DNA of 64,000 nucleotides from Globisporangium splendens (Eukaryota > Oomycota > Peronosporomycetes > Pythiales > Pythiaceae), in contig VFIW01000097.1 in assembly GCA_006386115.1 (NCBI GenBank), positions 1 to 64,000 of the forward strand. The letters are read 5' to 3'. Shown piece by piece: positions 31,474 through 42,116 of the stretch. Every line of letters begins with the position of its first letter. The stretch's first letter is position 1. The position numbers were made by a program, and so were the translations under genes. The notes below the pieces were generated by a model. The model worked only from the letters and a program-made list of their open reading frames with translations, was not told the origin of the DNA and ran no database searches.

Positions 31474-32241
31474 CTAAATCAGCGCCTCGAGCTCTTTCTT
31501 CTTGGCGCGCAGCAGCTCCATGTCATGCAGCAGCTCGCGCTTCGTCTCGTCGTCGTTGGACTCGTCCTTGAGTTGCGTGCGGAGCGTCGCGAGCACGCTC
31601 ACAAAGCGCGCCCACTGCTCGAAATGCAGACTGCGCAGCTCCAGCCGCTGCTTCTCTTCTTGGAAGGCAGCAGTTGGCGTATCGGTTGTGTCTGCAGCCA
31701 CTGACGTTTCCTCTTCTTCCTCCTCCGTCGTGTCACCTTCACTATGGAACTCCGTCCTCTGGTCGTCATCTCCATTGCCCTCTTCTGAGGCTATCGTCGC
31801 GTCTTCATCAACGCCATTAGTAGCAGTCACCGCCGCATCTTCTTCAGCAATGCGAGCGCTCGTCTTGCGTTTCTTTGCGGCTCGCGTCGTCATCGCAGAC
31901 GCTCTCTTAGTAGCCGCGCTCGTGTCATTATCATCCACAATAGCACTGCCATTATCTCCATTACCACCGTTGGTAGAAACACTCACTTTGGCGGTCGCGA
32001 TGAGATCGAGCACGACGCTCTTCTTCTGGTTCTTGTAGCCGCGCACACCGAGCTTGGCGCACAGACCGCGCACGTCCGCGTACCGCATCGACTCGACGGG
32101 GATGCCCAGGATCGTGGACACCGCGTACGTGGCCTCCCCCGCCGTCTTGTTGCCGTCGCCCGCAGGCGCCAGCACGCGCTCCAGCTGCACGTCGTCCCAT
32201 GTGATCACCGCGCCGTCCACGTCCGCCTTGATCTTGGCCAT
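31474..32241 (-). CDS. Acidic nuclear-type protein of unknown function
   Basis: A single exon encodes 255 residues starting MAKIKADVDG. The N-terminal roughly 85 residues look globular (GIPVESMRYADVRGLCAKLG). A long Ala/Asp/Glu/Thr-rich linker contains a basic patch (TTRAAKKRKTS) that could be a nuclear signal. The C-terminal 60 residues form a predicted coiled coil (ETKRELLHDMELLRAKKKEL). I recognise no family. It is divergent from the zinc-finger gene at 32701, and the shared promoter holds five phased 17-bp repeats. Its 3' end faces PSME4 176 nt away. Confidence 0.8.
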   Translation of the reverse strand: MAKIKADVDGAVITWDDVQLERVLAPAGDGNKTAGEATYAVSTILGIPVESMRYADVRGLCAKLGVRGYKNQKKSVVLDLIATAKVSVSTNGGNGDNGSAIVDDNDTSAATKRASAMTTRAAKKRKTSARIAEEDAAVTATNGVDEDATIASEEGNGDDDQRTEFHSEGDTTEEEEEETSVAADTTDTPTAAFQEEKQRLELRSLHFEQWARFVSVLATLRTQLKDESNDDETKRELLHDMELLRAKKKELEALI

Positions 32242-32319
32242 CTTGCTGGATTGCAAATGCTCCAGTTGGTTGGTTGCGGTACAAATGTATCCAACTGCTG
32301 CAAGAAGATACACTTTCGT

Positions 32320-32470
32320 GTTCTTGTAGAGGGATACAAGGAATGTAACTGGCATATTTTGCTCTTGTACAGAGATGCAAGACGATGCACCTGCTCTTGC
32401 ACAGGGATGCTGCAATCGCAACTTGCATTCTCTGCTCTTATATAGAGATGTGCGCTCTTGTACAGGGATA
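32320..32470 (+). repeat. Five imperfect 17-bp repeats, helically phased
   Basis: Copies of GCTCTTGTACAGGGATG begin at 32320 (GTTCTTGTAGAGGGATA), 32361 (GCTCTTGTACAGAGATG), 32393 (GCTCTTGCACAGGGATG), 32434 (GCTCTTATATAGAGATG) and 32454 (GCTCTTGTACAGGGATA). Start-to-start distances are 41, 32, 41 and 20 bp, near 4, 3, 4 and 2 turns of B-DNA. All are in the same orientation. They lie 79-229 nt upstream of the 32241 gene and 231-381 nt upstream of the 32701 gene. Confidence 0.75.
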
Positions 32471-32664
32471 TTGAAACGTAACCACCCACCAGCCGATTAC
32501 CTTCCTCCCCCTCTTTTGTTTTGCCGCGAAAGAAAAACCTGACGCCAGCTTCTTGTTGTCGTGTGTTGTGGGGAATCCGTAACCGCGTACCCCACAACAA
32601 CTTGCTGCAGGCAACAGACACTACAAACACGCGCGCTCTTTTGGCTTGCTGCAAGTCGTAACCC

Positions 32665-32689
32665 CACACGCACACACACACACACACAC
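32665..32689 (+). repeat. CA microsatellite before a start codon
   Basis: A (CA)n tract interrupted by one G ends 11 nt before the ATG at 32701. Confidence 0.85.
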
Positions 32690-32700
32690 CCGACGTAACC

Positions 32701-33723
32701 ATGGGCGGCAACAAGCACAAGAACGGCATCGTGTGCATGTACCCGGGCTGCGAGAAGACGATGCGCACGCAGAAGTTCAAGCTCCACTTCACGAAGCAGC
32801 ACCTCAAGCCCGGCGAGGTGTACACGGTGGAGCACCGCCGCCGCTTCGAGGTGGCGCGCGACGAGGAGTACGTGAGCGACACGTCGTCGCCGCATCCGCT
32901 CGAGCAGCATCTGCCAATCGCCGTGCAGATCCCGACGAGCTACCAAGTCCAGCAAGTGCAAGCAACGGCAACAACAGCAGCTGCGAGTGTTGCTGCTAAC
33001 GTTGCGACAACTGCGAATGCAGGCAATGCGCAAGTTGTAACCCCGATCGGCGCATCGGATAATGCGGTACCTGCCGCTACGATTGCAACTGCTAGTGAAG
33101 AGACGAGCACAACGGCAGTGACCTCGACGACGACAGAAGTTTTGGACGCTAGTGCTACAGTAAATACAAATGCTGCGGACGCTGCAACGCCGCAGCGCAT
33201 GCTGCGCGCGAATCCGACCCAGCCGCGGTCTTCTGACGGTCGCTTTGGGTACACGAACACCAGCCACAAGCGTCCAGCGTCTGCTATTGAACCTGCGCCA
33301 ACAGCAGTAGCGGCAGCAACGACCGCTCGAACAGAAGCAAACACAGCGACGGCACAAGGCAACGGACAGCAGCAGCAGGTCGGCGATCTCTCGCGCGCCG
33401 TGCTCGTCGAGTACATTGAGATGATGGACCAGCGCTTCCACGAGTTAATACAGAAGATGGGCCAAGTGATTGACGGCCAGCGCGAGCTGATCGACATGCT
33501 GCGCCGTCCGTTCCCGGCCGAGACTGCGCAGCTTCTGGAGCAGACGCCGTCGTTGTCGACCTCTACAGCAGCAGGGTCACAGGCTTCCAGTCAGTCGAGT
33601 TCACCCCCGGAGAACCTGACGCCAACGGCCGACTCGAGCGCAAAGAAACGCCGGAAACCAAACAGCAGTGTAGACCTGCAACCACAGCAGCAGCCGAATG
33701 GCGGCACCATGTCACTTCTGTAG
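32701..33723 (+). CDS. C2H2-like zinc-finger protein with C-terminal helix ending IDGQ
   Basis: A single exon encodes 340 residues. The N-terminus carries one zinc-finger-like unit, CMYPGCEKTMRTQKFKLH followed by FTKQH, spaced C-x4-C-x11-H-x4-H. A long Ala/Thr/Gln-rich linker (about residues 80-220) is typical of disordered regulatory proteins. Near residues 235-270 a predicted helix (EMMDQRFHELIQKMG then VIDGQRELIDMLRR) closely resembles the C-terminal helix of the HTH protein at 44053-44766. A Ser/Pro-rich tail ends the protein. It is probably a nuclear DNA-binding protein that oligomerises through this helix. A CA repeat abuts the start codon. Confidence 0.8.
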   Translation: MGGNKHKNGIVCMYPGCEKTMRTQKFKLHFTKQHLKPGEVYTVEHRRRFEVARDEEYVSDTSSPHPLEQHLPIAVQIPTSYQVQQVQATATTAAASVAANVATTANAGNAQVVTPIGASDNAVPAATIATASEETSTTAVTSTTTEVLDASATVNTNAADAATPQRMLRANPTQPRSSDGRFGYTNTSHKRPASAIEPAPTAVAAATTARTEANTATAQGNGQQQQVGDLSRAVLVEYIEMMDQRFHELIQKMGQVIDGQRELIDMLRRPFPAETAQLLEQTPSLSTSTAAGSQASSQSSSPPENLTPTADSSAKKRRKPNSSVDLQPQQQPNGGTMSLL

Positions 33724-34001
33724 AGCTATAGCGACTCTACTGTCTGAACGTAAATGAATGGCAGCATACGTATTAGCGCATTGCACCTCGTTTGTTGTTG
33801 CAGGTACCACATTTGGATGTATTTTGCAGATAACCTTTTGAACTTTGCCACATTTGTTGAGTTGTACCCTGTCGTAACCCATGACCCACCACAGTGTAAC
33901 CCACAACCTATTTGTACCAAGGTTACGATTCTGCAACAGCACGTGTGGACCACTCCATTTCCCATCCATTGGAGCGAACTGCTATTGAGCAAATTGCCAA
34001 G

Positions 34002-34676
34002 ATGAGCGAGCAAGCCGTGGAAGCGTTTACGAGCGTGGAGCAGACGCTCGCGGCCGTGGAGGAGCACCTCAAGCTGTTCAAGCAGGACTCGCTCGAGAGC
34101 GTCGTCGCGGAGCTGAGTCCGCTGGAGAAGGCTAAAGTGCAAGTTTCGCTCGGTGAGTGCACGCGTATGAGAAACATGCAGACGTGCACAAACACGCTGA
34201 CAACTTGTTGCTTGTCTAACGGTTTCGCTTGTTCGTTTGTTATTAGCATACACCGTAAATGCGCTGTTGTACGTGTTCCTCAAGACGCAGGGCGTGTCTG
34301 CAAAGGACATCCGTCAGACGCACGTCAAGCAGGAACTGGTACGTTTTGCCGCAACTTTAAATCGCTGTTAAAGCATAACCCACCACCTAATGCATGGTTA
34401 TGACTTGCACGTGTACAGGAACGTGTGAAGGCGTTCATCAAGAAGATCAAGGACGCGGAGGAGCTGGCCAAGGGTCCGAAGCTCGTGCTGGACAAGGACG
34501 CGTCCAAGCGCCTGATCCACAGCGCGCTGAGCTCCGACCAGGTCTACGTGGACGCGCTCGCAGCCAAGAAGGAGAAGGAGGAAGCCGCAGAGGAAAAGGC
34601 AGAAGAGAAGACGGCGAAACGCGCGCCGGCCAAGGGCAAGAACGACGCCAAGAACAAGCGCCGACGAAAACAGTGA
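34002..34676 (+). CDS. C1D/Rrp47-like nuclear exosome cofactor
   Basis: Exons are 34002-34152, 34247-34338 and 34419-34676, giving 166 residues. The N-terminal roughly 105 residues match the Sas10/Utp3/C1D fold: SPLEKAKVQVSLAYTVNALL, then YVFLKTQGVSAKDIRQTHVK and ELERVKAFIKKIKDAEE. A very basic, Lys/Ala-rich tail (KGKNDAKNKRRRKQ) is likely RNA-binding and nuclear. The yeast relative Rrp47/Lrp1 binds Rrp6 and helps 3' processing of 5.8S rRNA and snoRNAs. The tight intron spacing and frame closure support the model. Confidence 0.88.
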
Positions 34677-34816
34677 ACTGCTACGTGAAGGCACAAAACA
34701 ATAGAGACCTTGGATTCCATATTGCGTCTTGCCTTATGATAAAAGCACGACATATATCTTACGTTCTTTAAAACCCACGCTGTTGTGTTATTGAAAGCCC
34801 GAGTTCCTATTTCCAT

Positions 34817-36098
34817 CTAGACGTAGTTGTAGATGCATTTGATCTGCTGCGGATGGGTCTCTTGACGACACAGAGGACACTCGGCCTTGTTCTTCTGGCA
34901 CCAGCCGACGATGCATTCCCAACAAAACACGTGCCCGCACGGCGTCGCGGCGGGTGACATGCGGTCGCCCAGGCACAGCGCGCACTTTCGTCGCGATGAG
35001 CGACGGATGCCTGAGCTTTCATTGGAAGTGTCTGGAGAAGACGAAGATGGAGGTGCAGCGACCGAGACGGACGTTGGCACGCGGTCTGAGTGCGCGTACA
35101 TCGCCGGGTTGAGTCCTGCCAGCACCACCTGTTTCTGCTTTTCGTCTTGCTTGTAGTGGCGGCGCAGACGCTTCATCTCGACAAACGTCGTCACAAACAA
35201 CCGCATAAACATCATGTACCCCTACGCAAACGTCAAAGCAAATTTGAGCGCACGCATGGTTAGCGCTGTGTGCTTCATGCAGACAACAGAAGGCGTTATG
35301 CGCAGCATGCATCAACCGTACCAGCAGCGAGAGGTTGATGCCCGGCGCGAGGTCTTTGCGCACAAACACGTACTGGATCTTGCTCAGGCGCTTGGAGAAA
35401 TGGAAATACTTGGCAAACACGTAGAACGCCGCGAGGTGGTACTGACTGAGCCAGTACTTTACACACGCCAAAGTAAACTCGTACGACGCCGGGAACACCT
35501 GCGTCTCGATGTGCGTCGCCAGCGCCTTGAGCCGCGTCACGAGGCGATCCAGGCGTGAGAGCACTTGCTTTGGCGTCAGCGCCACCTTGGGTTTGGGTTC
35601 TGCGTCATTCTCGCGGTTGGCGCGCGCATTCGCCTGGCGGTTGCGCAGCTGCTGCTCCATGCGCTCGCGCGGCGACCACGTGAGTTGGCTCAGATTGAGC
35701 CACCCGCTCTGCGACCGCGACGCAATGTAGCGCGGCAGCACGGCGAGCGCGAGCCACACGATCTGGCGCGGCACCGTGACCGGGAGCACGCGCTCCACCA
35801 GCCCTGTCTTACCATTATCTGTAGTGCTCGTCGTGGCGCGCATGACGTCGCAGAACTCCTCGCCGAGCGTCTGCTTGGGGCTCTTGTGGCCGAGCACGAG
35901 CACGAAGTAGAGCACGGACGAGAGCGTCGTGAGCTCCGGCAGCAGCTGCGAGAGCAAATGCGCGCCGCAGCAGCGCTCCAGTACCTCGCGCAGCAGGTTC
36001 TTCAGCTCGCCCTCGTACACCTGGTCCTTGTTGTCCGCCAGCAGCAGCTCCGCGCACGCGCCCGCCGCCGGGAACGTGGGCGGCATTGGCGCAACCAT
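34817..36098 (-). CDS. PEX10: Peroxin-10, RING E3 of the peroxisomal import machinery
   Basis: Exons are 36098-35322 and 35221-34817 (101-nt intron GTACGG...CGTAG), giving 393 residues. The N-terminal half is the Pex2/Pex10/Pex12 membrane domain, with hydrophobic helices such as LSSVLYFVLVLG and YWLSQYHLAAFYVF. The C-terminus is a C3HC4 RING: CALCLGDR, TPCGHVFCWECIVGWC and CPLCRQ, with all zinc ligands present. PEX10 with PEX2 and PEX12 forms the ubiquitin ligase channel that recycles the import receptor PEX5. The 3' end lies 140 nt from the convergent C1D gene. Confidence 0.93.
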
Positions 36099-37921
36099 TT
36101 CTGCAAGTGAGTGCGACTCGTTGTGGTGGGGGAAGATGGGGTCACGCTTGCTGCTTTTCCTTTTACGTAAGCGTCTAAGTTCGAACTTGAACTTGTCGAG
36201 AGGATCCGAGTAGGTTCGGAGGAGCGCAATTTGAGCTAAGTACGCCTTTTCAAATTAAGTTCGAGATGGTACTGTGAGTTTCCTTTGTGAGAGCGCATGA
36301 TGGATGAAATAGTTTATTCCAGTACATCCAGTAGAAGAGACCAGCTTCTTCACGACAATTGCAAAACTCGATCTGCTGATCGAATCTCTAGTCTTTGATT
36401 TACCAGTGCCCTTGAACAAGACAAAGGAGCCCCACGTACAAGAAAACCTTGCCATGAATGCAGAGGGTAATCTAATCTGGGTGTGCATGCTAAAGTGAAA
36501 ATGCCGTGTTCAGCCGCTTGGCTTCGTGAATCCCTCCCTCCAGGTATGATGCTGCTGCTGGTATTTTGCTTTCGACTGAACACTGTAGTTCTCACCTCAT
36601 ATCAGACTGGCAGTCTTAGATCTTTGAGGTGCTTTTATGATATGCAGGCGTTTTTCTTCTAGCCACACCAATGTCGTGCAGCCATTCCACACTGGCGTCG
36701 AGGATTGCTGCACTTTCCAGAGCATCTTAGACTGCTAATTGTGATGTATGATGCTGGGTGCGACGCGAAGAAAGCCGTTCAGCTTGAGCCTGTGGACCTC
36801 GTCGTTGCCTTTCTCGAGAAAATGCAAGTCGAAGACTACCTTTGTCAATGCGTGGGATCATTGAGCTGCCAGACACAGAGAGCAACTTTCGCGGACGCGA
36901 CAGCGAAGAGAGTGTGTGGTCATGGACACTCGGAGGAGAGAGATAGAGAGACTGTTATTATATTGCGATTGCTGCTGGCACGAGCGTCAGTGGCGATGGC
37001 GGCATCGCAATTTTAGGCAACACGCGAAATTGCAGAGGACAAACACCAAGGTTGCTGATATGTACCTGGCGGAAAGTTAGAGAATGAGATGGCGCTGTTG
37101 TCGTGCATCGCTACATATCACGACGGTAAATAGATGCGGCTTGGTACACTGAACACGCACCGAAAGTCTCCACAAATGGCGACCACATTATTAACATGTA
37201 GGTCGCCATTTGCGGAGACTTTCATTGCCAGGGATCAAACGAACCCAGCGTACGGTTATCATCAATTGTCACGGCACGTTTCAGCCGATTGCGATTAACT
37301 CTTTGGTTTGGTCTCCCACGTGGCGCGTCTCAAGCGCTCGATGACGTCACGACTCTGAATACTCAGCGCGCCGCCACGTCTGTCCACTTGTCCTCATAAA
37401 AAGGAGTGGACAAGAAAACTCAGACACCCGAGTTCTGGCTGCTTGTCAAGAACGCGAGGACCCTATCCACATCTGATGCGGCTTATAGTAGTGCAAATCG
37501 AGCGATTTGCCATGAGCAACTCCCACATTGAGTTACGAGTCGCCTGCTTTGGCAATCGTTAGAGTCCGACCTCGTAGCTTCCACCGAACGGATCCTATTA
37601 CCGCTGATTTCAGGCTTGCACCCACAACGCAATCCGGGAAAGCGAGTCGGTGCCACATGGATAGTTCGTGCTGTTGTCGTGCACAACCGACTCAACTGTT
37701 GATGAAGTCCACTATGTTGCGTCCGTACCACCACGCACGCACCCTCGCTCACACGCAGAGCATATCCATTTTACCGCCGCTGTACGTTTTTCTTTCAAAC
37801 GTCATGCCACCTTCAACAACTCCTAACGCTCTCAGTCTCTTCCACTCGCGATGGTGTTTCCCAGTGTTCATTTTGGTTTTGCAGGCACCTGCAGCATCAT
37901 CCGTCAATATCGCAGAGCAGC
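36099..37921. other. Gene-poor intergenic stretch with a hairpin-forming repeat
   Basis: I see no convincing gene in these 1.8 kb. Short ORFs (for example 36705-37016) lack any recognisable or compositional support. The main feature is the near-perfect inverted repeat at 37162-37223. The last part is presumably the promoter and leader of the START gene at 37922. Confidence 0.5.
37162..37223. repeat. Inverted repeat, 23-bp arms with a 16-nt loop
   Basis: The left arm is at 37162-37184 (GAAAGTCTCCACAAATGGCG...) and the right arm at 37201-37223. They are complementary at 22 of 23 positions around loop 37185-37200. It could be a MITE remnant, a processed hairpin RNA, or a protein-binding palindrome. 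It is not next to either gene: it lies 1.06 kb from PEX10 and 0.7 kb from the START gene. Confidence 0.75.
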
Positions 37922-39574
37922 ATGAAGCTGAAGTTTCCGACCGCGCAGCGTCTGCTGCCCCCTCTTGAGCTTTCAGACGACGAGCGCGAGGAGTTCCTCA
38001 CGCTGGCCACGCAACTCGTCGACAACACGCTGAACGAGTACAGCGAGTACAATCGCCGCCACCAGATCAGATATCGCTCGCAATGGAAACCTGTTAAGAA
38101 GTGCGAGAATCTCACGGTCTTCAAAGAGACACAATCCCACAGGCGTCAAAAGCGACAACAGAGTATTCGTGCTACCAACGGAAGTGGCGAGCACTGTTCA
38201 TCGTCATCGAATTCGTCGTACTCGTCGTCTGCGTCAGCTTCACTATCAGCATCTGAAAACGAGTGGAGGATGCCCAAGCTGTTGCTGGCTGGAACGATTG
38301 TCGGGGGGCTCGACGATGTCATGTACGGCCTCGCGACGTTTGACGCGCCGTCGATGCTCGTCAACTCGACTTACATTCGCGACGAAGTGGTGGACGCTGA
38401 AGTACTGCACGAGATTCTTGGTCCGACGCTGGAAGAGCCGTTCCGGTTCCTGGGCATCAAGTGGGTCGTGAAAGACAACTCCGCTGTGATCAGCGCATTT
38501 ACGAGTCCACGCGATCTGGTCATGCTAGAGTCCATTGGCGTGCGGATACTCCCAAGCGGCAAGCGAGTCGGGTATCACCTGATGTATTCGCTGGACCTCC
38601 CAGGGTATGGTCCGCTGCCGACCAAGTCGGTGCTTCGTGGTCGAGTCTCTTCGTGTGCTCTGTACAGGCAGCTCTCAAACAGCACCGTCGACGTGTACAT
38701 GCCTGCCAACTTTGAACCGAACGGCCACCCGGGCGAGCGTGTGGCGGTCGCATCAGCAGCGAACGCACTCATTTCTTCCTGGCGATCTGTGCTCTGTGCA
38801 CAAAACAAGAAACTCGCATGGTTGCTGACAACCGCTCGCGTTAAACCCGCAGTCTGGGATGTGGCATCAACGGCATTGTCATCGTGTGGCACGTGCGGCA
38901 AAGCGCAAGGCACGTTCCACAAACTCACGCAGTGCCAGTTGTGTGACGGCCCAATGTGTTCGCGATGCCGCGTCGAGAAAAAGATCGGCTTTTGCAGTAC
39001 CAGGAAAGAGATCCGACGACCTGTCATAACTCTTTGCACGACGTGTGTCACCAGGACAAACCAGATGAGTGCGTTCACGATCGCGCGCGAGCAAGTGCTC
39101 GCTGGCAGATGGACGAAGCTCGCAGCTCCCGACAGTGATCGAGAGATTATCGAGATTGAACAAGCCGAGTTGATGATGGCAGGTCTTGGTCCAGATCTCC
39201 TAGACAGCAAGCCGAGCTTTGATGCGGACCCGCTGATTGAGACTTATATGGACGACTCCTCAGACGACGAAGACATCGACCCATTCGTCTCACATAATCC
39301 GCAGCGGTTCTCTTTCGAGCGTAGCGCCACGAAGGAAGCTAAACCTCACGCACTTGAACTCGATTCCAATATTTGCAGAGACGACATGGAAGAAACCAGG
39401 GTGGTGGTAGTACGCAGCAGTTCACGGCATATGAATGTTCAGCTGCATCCACAGGAAGGTCCGCATTCGCATCATCAAGAGCAACTCTGGCGCCAAATGA
39501 TGCAGCTCCAAATGGCCGCAGAGCATGTCTACCAGTACACGAAGCGTACAGGCGAGACCCACTTGAGGTCATGA
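37922..39574 (+). CDS. START domain plus FYVE-like zinc finger protein 1
   Basis: A single exon encodes 550 residues. After MKLKFPTAQRLLPPLELS and a Ser-rich loop comes a START-like lipid-binding domain (about residues 115-300; LLLAGTIVGGLDDVMYGL, GIKWVVKDNSAV, VGYHLMYSLDLPGYGPLP). A zinc-binding region follows (about 320-375; CGTCG, CQLCDGPMCSRCRV, LCTTC), close to a FYVE finger but without the classic RRHHCR basic patch. The end (QLWRQMMQLQMAAEHVYQYT) is conserved in the paralogue at 42117-43907. These families are greatly expanded in oomycetes. A role in membrane lipid recognition is inferred from the fold and not shown. Confidence 0.9.
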   Translation: MKLKFPTAQRLLPPLELSDDEREEFLTLATQLVDNTLNEYSEYNRRHQIRYRSQWKPVKKCENLTVFKETQSHRRQKRQQSIRATNGSGEHCSSSSNSSYSSSASASLSASENEWRMPKLLLAGTIVGGLDDVMYGLATFDAPSMLVNSTYIRDEVVDAEVLHEILGPTLEEPFRFLGIKWVVKDNSAVISAFTSPRDLVMLESIGVRILPSGKRVGYHLMYSLDLPGYGPLPTKSVLRGRVSSCALYRQLSNSTVDVYMPANFEPNGHPGERVAVASAANALISSWRSVLCAQNKKLAWLLTTARVKPAVWDVASTALSSCGTCGKAQGTFHKLTQCQLCDGPMCSRCRVEKKIGFCSTRKEIRRPVITLCTTCVTRTNQMSAFTIAREQVLAGRWTKLAAPDSDREIIEIEQAELMMAGLGPDLLDSKPSFDADPLIETYMDDSSDDEDIDPFVSHNPQRFSFERSATKEAKPHALELDSNICRDDMEETRVVVVRSSSRHMNVQLHPQEGPHSHHQEQLWRQMMQLQMAAEHVYQYTKRTGETHLRS

Positions 39575-42116
39575 ATTAACGTTCAAGTCTGTCTCGCAAT
39601 GGAAATCTTCTTACAACCCAATGGCATTGAGACGAAGCGAGAACCGTGCCTACAGATTGATTTTCCTATCCAAATGGTGTAGTGAGTTGGCGCTAAGTGT
39701 GCCGGACTTCTCACAACTTAATCCGACTGGTGTGCGATGAGCTAAAGTGGTGAAAGTACACCAAAGTTTAGAAGCTCTGTCACTCGCGCGTAATCGCGCT
39801 CCTGCTCCAAGATTGCTGCTATAAATCTGTAGTCTCAAAGGGGTCGCTGACTTCAAAAAGGATCAGGACAAGTTCGCCACTTTGATCTCTTTTCTGTGTG
39901 AAGCATGAGGTTCAAGGGAGAGACCGAGCAAATGGCCGACTGCCTTGTAAACACACCCGTGAACTCCAAGAGCAAAAAGATTGGGATACCTAGGAGGCTG
40001 ACAGAATTCTGTCAGTCTGAAGTAGAAGCAACCCTCGCCACAACCTCAGTGAAACGCGAAAAACGTCAGTCTCGTCATTTTCTTAAAGTTCAGTCAATCC
40101 GCCTTCTCTCTATATACCTTGTTCGGATGCACCGATCTATCGACTACGGTGGGAGTGGCATTGCTGGACCGGCAGTGAAGTTGTGATAATCGGGGAAACG
40201 AGATTGCAGCTGACGGGATCCGCTCGAGAAGCTTCCAAAATACTCGCGAATGATTCGTATCCACTACTGGAGTTGGTGAGCAGCAGAGATGGACATCGAG
40301 TCAGCTGGCCAGCCGATCTGGGTGATGCGCAGGCTCGTATGAGAGACTCCAGCCACCCTTTTCCTTCTTTCCTTCGTTTGGAAAACAGCAGGCGAAGACG
40401 CAATGGATGGATCCTGAGACCTCGTGAGTTCGTTGCTTTGGTTCTTTCTAGAGTGGTTCTCGTGGGTTCAGTTTGCTGCGTCTCGTCTGGGCACACAAGC
40501 AATCGCTCTTGCAACACCATGCGAGTACTATGAGTTGTTCGATAAAGGAGATCTTTGCGTTGACGAAAGTTGACAGCAACAGAGGGACTAGTCGCGAGGC
40601 CAATTCCAACTTTGGACCGACAGCGCGTTTCTTTCTGGACGTCATGATTTGTTTACACGACGAGGTCCCTTCAATCCCCCCATGCTCACAGGAGCATTCT
40701 CTGTTGCAGACCAGATGAATGTGCGGCTGCACAGGGTCCCAATACGGTATCTTGCAAGTCTACTCTCTGCTCAGACACGCCATATGAGCATCAGGTGGCT
40801 GAAGACATTCAACCATGTGGGGGAAACGCACTTCAGACGCAACTGTGCCTGCTGGAAACCAACAGAAGACATCCGTCTGGCTGACGAGGGCTCTGTAAGA
40901 CAGCAGACGTGTCCTCTGAAGTCACCACGAATTTGCACGTTCCAAGGCGTTCCGATTCATCCCATAGGTGAGTGTCGCGACTCGTTTCTTTCACGAGCAA
41001 TTTGCGTGGTGGCTTTATGTGATAAAAGAGACAGACACGCGGCAGGAGATGTCCTGATCAGAACGTTGAGATTCCTCAAAAGGGGACATGGGACACAAGA
41101 TAGTCCAATTGCCCACTTGTATCGACAATGTCATGCATTCGTTCTCTTTGCATGGCCAACCAGTCACAAGAGAGATCCTATTATTCAAGAATCGAGCTCC
41201 ATTTAATGATGCAATCACGCTCTGCAATTGCTTGGTCGCCTTTAGTCAAGGCTGCCAAGACTACTCGTATTGGCATGTTGCACAATTTATACCGTGACTG
41301 GCTCCGTGCGGTATTCACGAAAGTACCTTTCCACGATGATTGGTCGAGATCTCACTTCAAAATCGCCACTTCGAGCCACGTCAGCACCCTGTAACTAAAG
41401 TGACAGGCTTGTGACAAGCCAGGATCGGGCATGAATTGGCCGAAGAAGGGGTCGCGTCTTCAACAACCACGACGCCAAATCCAGTGTTTCGGTCATGCAC
41501 CACAGACTCGAAATTCTCTAAAGGGTCGAGTTAGCAAACAGCCCCTTTTACTAAAGTCGCGCTGATTTCCAGTGTTCCGTGTCCAGCATGTGTGTTCTGA
41601 TTTTTTCTCTGCCACTTCGATTTCTTATATTATCTCCTGCATAATCGAGTATACCTGTACAAACACCACACGTGAATATTCAAATATATTAGTAGTATTG
41701 CGAGACAGAAAATTGCAGAAGTTGATATTTGGGACCATACCCACACGACGCATTGCTTTTGCTAGAGAGTGGTGCGCCACATGACTCCCAGTCACTCGCC
41801 ACGCAAGTGGTTGTCTTCTCGCTTGGTCCCCGACATCAGGTCCCACACGCCCACGCTTGCACGCCACTCGCACCTAAGGGCTGCTCGTTTTCTGGCCAGT
41901 GACGCACGCTGCCTGCCTTTTCCCACGTTCTTCAAGGGCTCACAAGCCGGCTGACCTGCCATTTCGCGATCGGAGCTGCACGAGGCACACCTCACAGACT
42001 CACTCGCTCGTCCTTGACCACTCAGGGTTCCACACATTGACAGCAGCAAACAGGTCCAGCGTAGCGTCGCTACCAAACACAAGCCAATAGATAGAACCAC
42101 ACACACACACACACAG
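39575..42116. other. Gene-free stretch between the two START paralogues
   Basis: These 2.5 kb hold only short overlapping ORFs on both strands (longest 40649-41206) with no recognisable domain, no paired introns and no codon-composition signal like their neighbours. I find no third paralogue remnant by eye. The 3' end carries the CA tract at 42097-42115 before the next ATG. Confidence 0.5.
42097..42115 (+). repeat. CA microsatellite abutting a start codon
   Basis: A (CA)n tract ends 1-2 nt before the ATG at 42117, so it must lie in the 5' UTR or overlap the transcription start. Confidence 0.85.

Larger units (their letters stand above)
32242..32700. promoter_or_regulatory. Bidirectional promoter between the 32241 and 32701 genes
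   Basis: This 459-nt divergent spacer carries the five 17-bp repeats (32320-32470, listed separately) and a CA microsatellite at 32665-32689 directly before the 32701 start codon. No other gene signal is present. Confidence 0.6.

Noticed and set aside
32320..32470. A CRISPR-like array.
   Set aside because: Repeats are 17 bp and imperfect, spacers are 3-24 bp, the host is eukaryotic and no cas genes are present. A phased promoter array fits better.
36705..37016. A 103-codon plus-strand ORF in the gap after PEX10.
   Set aside because: Mixed composition, no recognisable motif, no splice partners; treated as chance.
37528..37968. A 146-codon ORF overlapping the start of the first START gene.
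   Set aside because: Out of frame with the clear START protein, low-complexity, no domain; at most an upstream ORF.
40649..41206. A 185-codon ORF in the gap between the START genes.
   Set aside because: No motif, no codon bias like its neighbours, no introns; not supported.
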